The notes beneath the pieces were generated by a model that had not been told where the DNA came from, did no database searches, and saw only the letters and a program-made list of their open reading frames with translations. The position numbers and the translations under genes are program-made. Shown here in pieces: positions 23,001-32,300 of a stretch of 64,000 nt of DNA. Each line of letters opens with the position of its first letter. Position 1 is the stretch's first letter. This DNA comes from Simmondsia chinensis (Eukaryota > Streptophyta > Magnoliopsida > Caryophyllales > Simmondsiaceae), in contig JAGTTD010000015.1 of assembly GCA_018398585.1 (NCBI GenBank), forward strand, positions 31,081,478 to 31,145,477, in the 5' to 3' direction.

Positions 23001-24614
23001 ACGACCTGTTTTGATTTATTATGATCATATATGCACATATACAATAGGACTGACCTATGGATTAGTTGTTACTATAACATAAAATGAATTGTTCGTGTTG
23101 TGATTAAGCTAAGCTAGTTATCTTCGTCATCCAAAGAAGGGCCCACTGATTAGAACTTGCTCCAGGCACGTAAACCTTAGAACCGGCCTTGTCCATATGT
23201 CCATGCTTGTCCCGTTCTAACAGGTCAATATTCGATTTTGCAGGTCTTTGATGGGCATGGTGGCCCAGAAGCAGCAGCTTTTATTCGGAAAAATGTGATG
23301 AGATTCTTTTTTGAAGATGTTGAGTTCCCGCAAGCGTCTGAACTAAATGAGGTTCTCTTGGAAGGGGTAGAGAGCTGCCTCCGCAAAGCATTTCTACTCG
23401 CTGATATAGCTTTGGCTGATGATTGTGGTGTTAGTAGCTCTTCTGGAACAACCGCACTCACCGCTTTAATACTCGGAAGGTAAAATTCAATTCCTTGTCT
23501 TATCCATGTTAATATTTCCTTGCCCTTGTGCTTAGGGGTGTATATGCCTTGAGCTGTGCTCAAGGCTTGGCTTGTCTTGGCTTAGCTTGGTTGGGCTCAA
23601 GCCTGGCTAGGCAGGTTCTGAATTAAGGTTTCCTTATTTAAGCTTATTCAAGCTTGAACTATCCTCATTTAGGCATAATTTCATACCATTTGAGCTTAAG
23701 CTAGGCTCAATTGAGCATATTTAAGCTACTAAATTGTGTTAAGATGGGCTCGTTCAGGCTCACAACCCTATAAGCTCAAGTTGCATTGGGCTCGATGTAG
23801 CTCAGTAAGCCAATTGACCTAGCTCGGTTTGTTGTGCTTAGCTTCAACTTATAGGAGTAAATCCTACCTTCCGCAGCTAGCTGGACTGCCAGATACTTTA
23901 ATACATTATAAATTCATATATTCTAAATAATATAGCTTATCCACATACTAGCTAGTATTATTTGAGGTGTGCTTAATTAAAAAATATCAAAACTAGCTTC
24001 AGGCCTCTAAAATCTTAAGACTAGCCCTAACTGATGTGTTGCATTCCAGGCTATTAATGGTGGCAAACGTGGGCGACTGTCGAGCAGTACTATGCCGGAA
24101 AGGAGAAGCCATAGAGATGTCTCAAGACCACAGACCCATCTTCCCTTCCGAAAGGCGAAGAGTGGAAGAACTAGGAGCATACATAGAAGATGGCTACCTA
24201 AACGGAGTTTTATCAGTGACGAGGGCCTTGGGGGACTGGGACATGAAGCTCCCAAAAGGCTCGCCCTCGCCGTTAATAGCAGACCCAGAACTCAGACAGA
24301 TAGTATTAACCGAAGAGGACGAGTTCCTCATCATAGGGTGCGACGGGGTATGGGACGTGATGTCAAGTCAACAGGCAGTTAGCATAGTGAGGCGGGGCTT
24401 GAGAAGGCATGACGACCCAGAAAAATGCGCGAGAGATCTCGTTAAGGAGGCATTAAGACTCAACACGTTTGATAACTTGACAGTGATCGTGGTGTGCTTC
24501 TCGTCGCTAGAAGGACGCGAACAAACAACGCCAAGGCCGCAGAGGTTAAGGTGTCGGCTTTCCGGGGAGGCCTTTTCTTGCTTGAGGAGCTTGTTGGATG
24601 GAAATGAAGATTGA
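20026..24614 (+). CDS. Protein phosphatase 2C (PP2C22/27/49-like clade)
   Basis: Four exons, about 358 residues: 20026-20103, 22655-22852, 23244-23479, 24050-24614. Mg/Mn-dependent Ser/Thr phosphatase. PP2C motifs appear in order: [18 protein letters not shown] (metal-binding Asp), [74 protein letters not shown] and [10 protein letters not shown]. All catalytic aspartates are present, so the enzyme should be active. The N-terminus is short (about 45 residues before the domain), without signal or membrane segment, so cytosolic or nuclear action is likely. The C-terminus ends [10 protein letters not shown]. The RSGS-ADIGPRR and FYGVFDGHGG spacing resembles the Arabidopsis PP2C22/27/49 group, not the ABA co-receptor clade A; substrate unknown. 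Intron 1 (2.55 kb) holds two SINEs and a MITE; the last exon is noticeably GC-richer than the first three. Confidence 0.93.
20190..20480 (+). repeat. Dispersed repeat with tRNA-B-box-like phrase
   Basis: Contains 'tgggttttcacccatcggtt', 'gagattacgagtttgaattc', 'ttaagcccgatagaggttt'. The same order recurs at about 12540-12790, 34690-34930 and 54605-54890. The 'cgagtttgaattct' phrase looks like a decayed tRNA B box, but the family identity is not clear. Confidence 0.5.
20677..20815 (-). repeat. Au-like SINE, minus strand
   Basis: (CAC)n, 'aagggctcctgccgaggcag', 'gtacgcaaccttacccctt', 'aaagagaggttgtattt': reverse complement of the family, in PP2C intron 1. Confidence 0.7.
21597..21715 (+). repeat. 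Au-like SINE copy
   Basis: 'cttccggaaacaatctctct', 'ggggtaaggctccatacgtc', 'tgccttagcgggagcttctt': family order, in PP2C intron 1. Confidence 0.7.
22168..22440. mobile_element. MITE with GTTTGTTTT-type ends, copy 3
   Basis: Left end 'ggcttcctttgttttaacgg', right end 'gttgaatcaaacagaatc', internal 'gaaaatattttgtaaagag' as in the two HSP70-intron copies. Shorter, with an internal deletion. Confidence 0.65.
23533..23850. mobile_element. GGCTCG-type element in PP2C intron 3
   Basis: Starts 'taggggtgtatatgccttg' and consists of aggctcg/aagctcaagc words. Followed at 23850-24035 by a fragment of the 'actagccctaac' repeat. Confidence 0.55.
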
Positions 24615-26310
24615 TAATGATTGCGAGTTTCGTGTATATTATTGGAGCATTTAGTTGTATGTGTATTGCATTCTAAGATGAGTCTTTTCCCGAAAAATAC
24701 TTCAAAGAACAAAAAAGTTCCCACTATAGGGTTGGCGTCCGCGTGGCAAGATCACTATTGTACGCGTGGTGAAATACGTCTACGTGACGTGGACACCATC
24801 ATGGAAAATATTCGTTTCGAGACACTATAACGGGAGTTCTTTTAAATTTAAAGTAAGGATACAACATTGTTTTTGAGGGGACTGTTTGTTGCTGCTTCGG
24901 TTCGAAAAAGCAGCTTGAAATTTTGGTAGTATTGATCTTTGTGCTGGAAGAACTGATGTTTTTGTACATAATTAATGATATTACATAGCTGAGAGATGTA
25001 GGATTGGCTTTTAGACAATTTGAAAGGTGATATTGACATCTATCTGTATGTGGGAACTTAATTCATTCACAATAAAGTTGTTTTGTTTTCTTTCCCTTCT
25101 TTTCGGGTTTTAATTGCATATGTCGATAGATCAATGTTATTGCTTGTAAGAGTTCACAAGTTGGTTATTTAAGCCTAATTTTGGAAGATTTTGTTATTCA
25201 ACTTTTAACAAAAAAAGATCTAACAGAATTCGATGGTGTGCAAAAAATATGATCAAAATTTGTTATTTTTTCACTTTATTTGTGTAACTAACTTGTTTAC
25301 TTAGTTTTTGAGTGATCAGGTGAGGTTTTTTTATGTTCGTGTGGATACTTGTTATTGATTATAATTGAGATTTAAGTTTCTCTTTTTTACATTGGTAAGG
25401 CCTTCCGGGGGGGTCATCCACAAATAGGGACCAATGTGTCTTTGGTGGAGATCAAACTTAGGTGGCTTCTTTGACCCCTGGCAAGAATTAGGCTAAAATG
25501 AGCTAGCACATAATTTCTCAATGATCTTAAATATATTCCACATCAAAACGCAGTGTTTAGGTACATTTAATAATTTAAACGCAAGGCTCAGTTGCCCTTA
25601 TTTAGAGGAGGATCTGCTTGCTATTGCGTACGATTTACATAGTTCTCTGCAGCCCCCGAAAAGAGCTCATTTTGCCTCTTCTTGCTGTGAAAATATTTTA
25701 ACATTCTCGTGGAATCATTGCACGAGCAAACAGCGGCATCTCTATATAAGTGTCGGGATGGAAACAAGCCAAATTGAGACGAGCACCCTCTTGTTTGAAC
25801 TTGAGCTCAAAAAGGCCTATTAGTGTTTGACCCTTAGTTCGAGCCGAGCTTTTATCAAGCTATTAGACCTTTATTCGAACTTAACTCGATAAAATATTAG
25901 GCACTTTTGGAAGGCAGGGAGTGTGCCAACGGACATGCTATTAAGTTGAGTTATTTAAGTTATTACCAAGTCATTATTGCACCAGTTTCAAGTTAATATC
26001 GACCATTACTTAGCTCTTTATGAGCTTTTAACACTCGTGAATAAGCCCTTATCGAGCCTATAATGAGCCCTTATGAAGCTACGTTTAGGGGTCAAGCACA
26101 CCACCGTTCAAACTTAGGTTGGTAAGCATATCGAACCCAGTCAAACTCGGCTCATTAAGCTAAGCCCTTGTATTAAACATGAAAGAGCCGTAATTGATTT
26201 GAATGTGAGTAGTTAATTGAACGTTTGGTAGTTTTACACACATATGTAAGAATACACTTCAATTCAGAAATAAGAAGTTAAGAACATTACTCGACAACGC
26301 GTTCAAAGGA
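24615..26310. other. Intergenic region between PP2C and SRPBCC gene (tail to tail)
   Basis: Should contain the 3' UTRs of both convergent genes. No further coding sequence is recognisable. About 25770-26240 is a GGCTCG-type element ending near 'agttttacacacatatg'. Confidence 0.6.
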
Positions 26311-29300
26311 TCAAGAGGCAGAGTCCGAAAGCTCGCTTTTGGCAAATCTTGAAAACCTCTCCAGTCCTCTAAGAAGTAGACCTTCAAGAAATGGTTGTAA
26401 TGCCTGCAAAAGGAGGCTAATTTTTCATGTCCCATCATTTTTAGTTCATAGAAGCCAACGTTAGAGACTTGTTGAAGGGTTTTATTCCAAAAACCATCCA
26501 GATTACAAGAGCATAAAACTAATTTGAATTTTCACCTAATAACATAAGGGCATATTTTGTACAGTGTTTTCTTTGAAGTTTTTGGTTTTTGAGAAACTTA
26601 AAAAAAAAGGTTTTGAAGATGGTTTTTTACTAGTTTTTGGTTCAGTTTCGAAATCAAAACAAGAAAGAATTGCGTCCAAAATGTGATTTTTAATTTCAAA
26701 AAGATAAAAAATTGCAAATAGAAAATAATAGGGTTTTTTTTCTATTTATAGTTTTTGGTTTTTCTAGAAACTAAAGACTATATTTTGGGCATCGGTCTTT
26801 TTCTTACTTTTGGTTTTTGTTTCCAATTTGTTCTTAGTCTGAGTAAAAACTGAAAAACACGAAATGAAAAAAAGGAAATATTGATTTTTAAAACTCGATT
26901 TTTAGTTTCTAAAGAACCAAAAACTATAAGCAAAAGCCATACCAAACAAACCCTGATACAAAATCAGCAGTATGAGCAGATAATACCGAGGCCGCAATCA
27001 AAAAGCCAGAATGCTTACCGATGCAACTGGCACTAGGATTTGAGGTACTTCATAGGATACAGTCAGCTGCAGAAAAGTTTCATATAATTGGTCATTTTCA
27101 CCAATTGAGAGAATTACGGGCATAAATGAGTCGAGCTGACTCACTGTAAAGCTTGAAAGTCTTAGCTCATTCGAGCTCGAGCCAAGCCGTTCCTACACCT
27201 TTAGCTCAACAAGTGAGCCTGAACATAGCAAAACTCTAGCTCGTAAGCTCGTAAGCCTAGATGAGCTCAAGCCTGAACGAGCATAAACGAAGGCGGGTTT
27301 TGCTTGGAGCTTAGCTCAGTTCAAACTCAACTAAGCCAAGCCTAAGCCTATGACGAGCCAAGCTCGTGCTTGAGTTTACCAAATTTGGCGAGTTTCGAGC
27401 CCAATCCGAGCTGAGCTAGATGTTGCCAAGCCGAGCCTTGAGCCTCACAAGCTCGACTTCGGCTAAAATACATTCCTTGAAAGAAATTAATTGCAAACTA
27501 ATGATAGCTGCATTGGGCATTGCTTTTTCACAACCAGCGTTTTCCGGACAGGCATGATTCAGAAGAATTCGGAGAAACAGGAAAAAAAATTCAACGACAG
27601 AGCAAAAGAAGAAGACAGGAAGAACAATAACTCAAACTGCATATTATTGGGGAAAAAAAAAGGCCTTACTTCTATAAGACATGATGAAGAACCTCTCGGA
27701 TAGAATCGAACAGCTCCTCTGCCATGGAAAAAATCGATAAGCAAGCCTATATCAGAATATTGGAAGTAAAATTCTGAGTTCAGGATGTAAAATCGGTCAA
27801 GATTCTTGATAATTGGTAAAGGAATCGGAGCTAAGGTGTATATGAGCCCGGCCTCGGCTCGTCAGTAACCTCAGCTTGAGCTTGGTTTGAAGTTTGCCAG
27901 CTCGGAAACTTCATGCTTTAAATCAAATCATCATAAGCTTGGATTAGGCTCAACGCAGCTTGGTTGAACTGGAACCCCTTGGCAGCTAAATTCACCTTAT
28001 TTAAATCATTTAAGCTCGATTTAATCTTGTTTGGGCTCTTTTAAGCTTGACCTTATCTATATTAGACTCGAATTGAGCTTGATTGGGCATATTTAGAATA
28101 ATAAATCGTATTAAGATAGGCTCATTTAGGCTTCCGAGCCTACAAGCTCAAGCTTGAAATGAGCCAAGCTATCGAACTTTATGACGAGTTGCTCGTTTAC
28201 ACCTCCAGATAGATGGACTGCTTGCTAAAATGAAGCTCAACACCCATAACAGAAAGTCGTCTACTTATTTCTAAAAGACATACAGTTGAAAAAACTATAA
28301 ATTTGTCCCTGCTGATGAGCATTTTTCTTAGAAAATTTATTAGTTATGTACCCCGAGATTTAATCATTTATTATCAAGGTATCATGTTATTTTAATATAT
28401 ATACCATGAGGTACCCTTAGAGTTTAAAATTTTTATTACTCAAATATCCTGAAATTCAAAATTTTATCAACTAGGAAACTTTTGCAAAAATTTGATGGAT
28501 TTTCATTAAAAATTGTTGACATGGAACATAACTCCAATGATATAAAGGTGTTGTCATAATTTTATTATTTTTTGTCGGAATATGCTAAAATGACACATTA
28601 TTTTATATAATATATGTATCTTCTATTAGAATCTAGTGAATTTTTCTCGTTATATGTAGATTTTCACAAAAGACGCTAACATAGTTCATATAAATTATCC
28701 TTATCATGTATATCAGCATTTACGGTGAAAATTGACTGTATTTTAGCAAAAATTCATTAAGTTCCTCCGTAAGGTATCTAAGTAATAAAATTTTCAAATC
28801 TCAAGGTGCATTGTATACATCCAAATGTCAAGGTACATAAATAATAAACGTTCAAATCTCAGGTTGCTTAAGTCATAAATCCCTTATTCTGATACAGAAA
28901 TTCCTTACTTGTTTGGAAGACCTTCAAGAGACCGCCAATGGATCTTTTGATTGGGTATGGGCTGCATTGATGTCAAAGATACCACAACTCCAACTCAGTA
29001 CTTTCACAAAACATCCACAATACTGGAAGAAAAACTATGTAAAAGATACCTGGAGGTTTCGTGCGAGCCAAGAGAACTCAATATCGCGACCAAATGCTTT
29101 ATAGTTCAGTGACCATCTTGATAAGTCAGGTTTATCTTCTAATATCTGATATCAAATACAATGAGAAGGTTTTAGAGTGCATGGGAAAGCACAGGAAGGT
29201 GCAAAAACGTGTTATAGTGATTGAACTTTTTACACCGCACAAATTTTGTGCCCTCAACGATGAAACTGAATGTGGGTTTGGTTTGCCAAGCTTCTTTTGG

Positions 29301-32300
29301 CAAAATAATGCCTTTTCTGGAAAAGGCACTCCTTTAAGATTTTAGGATTGTTCGGTGAAACTAAAAAGATGCTCTTAGATATAACTAGAAGCAGAAAATA
29401 GTGTTCCTCTTTTCTACTTCTATCAATGTCCTTTTTGATCATTTGATTGAAAAAAAAAAAGCATTTTTAACATTGGCCAAACAAAGCCCTTAACTAATCC
29501 AAAGCCTCTTTTACACATAAGCAGAAATATAAAATAGTGTTTCTCTTTTCTAATTTTATCAATATCCTTTTTGTTCATTTGATTAAAAAAAAACGATCTT
29601 TTTAAAAACTGCCCAAACACGGCCCCAGAACTAATCCAAAGCCTCTTATAAAAGCAACGGTATTATGAGGAAAACTCATGATTGATGTCCAAGAGTAGTA
29701 GTCGACAAATAGTGCACTTGATCACGATTCAACATCATATCTAGCTTTAAACAGTAAGTTCGTAATATTACAAATACATAAATACGACAACAACCCAGTG
29801 CCTCATAGAGGCTCCAGCCATGGCAGGTTCCAGGAGGAGGCCTTACCGCTACAGGGTGCTACCCTGAAGGGAAGCTGTTTCGAAGGGACCCCAACCTTAA
29901 AAGAAAAGAAAAAAAGGCACAATATAGAAAAGGGTCAAATAAAGCAAAACTGGGGGCATGCAAGCAACAATAAACTAACAATAATATTACAAATTGATAA
30001 CACAAGGAAAAATTATGAAATAAAGGCAGCAGCTTTTAAATGCAGAAAGAAGAACATAAGCACAAAGTTCTTGGTCTGTTGCAAGTGTTAAAGAGATGAA
30101 AAGGAAACCTTTTGAGATAATTTTGGTTCATGAAGAGAGTCAAAACATCTCCTGAATGATCTCAAGCTGATTTCTTTGAAGTTGGGACAAAAGTCTCAAA
30201 CAACACTTAGAGCCTGTTTGATATCGTTTTTTGTTTGCAATTTTTAGTTTTTTTAAAAGCTAAAAGTGATGTTTTTTAGTTTTCTGTTTTCAATTTTCAT
30301 TCAAATTAGAAAAAACCAAAAATAATAAATCAAAAACCAGGAAAAATTGTTCCCAAATATGATTTTTAGTTTCTACAAATAAAAAAAGCAAATAAAAAAG
30401 GATACCAAACAAGCAATTAGAGATAGAATTGGAAATGAAATTTAGAGAGGTGTCTATGCTTGCAGAACACTGCGAAGCAAAAATTTCATCCGAAGAAACA
30501 GAAAAATTTTGAGTACGCCACAATTAGACGTGTGATATATTACTTTAGAGAAGCATAAACTTGGATACATTCACATAATGGAAGCGCTATTTTCCGACAT
30601 AATGGAAGCACCATTTTCATGTAGGCAGGCAGGGAGTGGAATGTCGTATTGCTAAGTGCTAACTAGGGTGCAAACGAACCAAATACCCATGAACTGCTTG
30701 TGCTCAAAATCAATTACGGCTCATTTGTCTTCGTTTTAGGTGAGCAGGCTTGATAAGCTTAATGAGTCGAGTTCGAATAAGGGGTCATCAGGCAGCTCAA
30801 CTCGTTAACATTTGCGAACAGTTTGAGAAGACTGGTTGTGGCCTCTTAAACATCTCATTAGCAATTGTTACTATTTCGAAAATAGTTCAACAATGGCTGG
30901 ATATTAACTCCAGTAGCTCCGCTAAATAGTGAGCTCGATTCATTAGCAGGTTTGGTCAATTATGAGCTTGATTTGCAAGATGATCAACACAACTCGATAA
31001 TGAGCTCGATTAGTGTAACCGGCTAAGTCGAGGCAACTATCAAATATACTAACATGTTATCGAGCTTGAGTTCAAATAAGGAACTGCTCGATTTACAACA
31101 ACAAACCCAGTGCCTTAAGGGCTCTCACATAAGCAGGGTTTTAAAAGGAATTGCTCGATTCAACTCAGCTTATTTACAACCCTAGTGCAAACAAGTGAAA
31201 ATGTGAGCTAACATTTGTTGATCTGGGTAACTAGCACAAGGGGATATTCCTCTACGTTTCAACTTGTCATGTCGAGTGACGAAAGATGTACTAAAACTGA
31301 TGTAAATCCCGTGACTCATATGTTAAGTCGTGATCAACACCTCTTAAGAGGAAAAGACTCGTTGTTGAGCAGTAAATGCTAAATCCTGTCCCAGGAGTAA
31401 CGTACAATTCAATACTCAGACTTCTACGATCATAGAAGTCTAATCTAAAGCATTGTACCGGCTTATAAATGTATGTAGACTATCTGTAGAGGATGAAGCA
31501 ACTGCACGGACAAGAAGGAGAGCTGTTAGAAGGGCCTCATCTTAGTAACAAATAGGGGTGTAAACAAGCCAAATCAAGCCGAGCATCCCCTCGGTCAAAC
31601 TCTTATCGAGCTTCCAAACATTGTTCAAGCCCAATTTGACAAGATATTAGTGTATTCGATACTCAACTCGACTCACCCGTTAGCCTAATCAAGCGGATTC
31701 GAGTTCACTACCAAATCGAGTCAAGCTCCTTATCGAGCTAAATCGAGCTCATTATCAAGTCAAACTCGCTAATGAGCCAATCTATTCGACTTACTATAGG
31801 GCCATTATCAAACTATTTTCAAGCTAATATCCACCATTCACAAGCCATTAATGAGACTTTTTGAGCCCTTAACGAGCCCTTATCAAAGTGTTTGCTAGAG
31901 TTAACGAGTCAAGCACCTCATGTTCGAACTCGGCTTGTTAAACTTATCAATAATGAACACGAAGTAATCGATTTCAAACGCAAGTAGTTCATTGGATGTT
32001 ACATCATATGGAATGAGATGTGGAAGGAAAGAAGCATTCAAGAGGAATACAAATCCACACCTTTACAGATGAGATGAAAGGCATCCAACGAGGCATGGCT
32101 TCGCGGTCAGAGTAGCAATTATAAGCGACAGAAGTAGGCACATCAACTTCCATCTTAACCCTGCATTACATTGTGTGGGCAAAGAACCCAAAGCAGACCA
32201 ATTTGCATCATGTCTCAATAAGCAAGAGCACTGGAGTTCGGATAGTGGTTAGTCTACCCACTCCCCAAGCAAAAGGTCTAGAGTTTGAAGCTCATTGCCC

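Noticed and set aside
28950..29050. Reading SRPBCC exon 4 directly upstream from MQPIPNQ as one continuous exon
   Set aside because: In-frame stops appear; the true structure is exon 3 ending LARNLQ at 29050, an 88-base intron, and exon 4 beginning PIPNQ at 28961.
28913..29345. Overlapping plus-strand open frames of 63 and 94 codons
   Set aside because: They are the antisense shadow of SRPBCC exons 3 and 4 plus intron; no family similarity on the plus strand.
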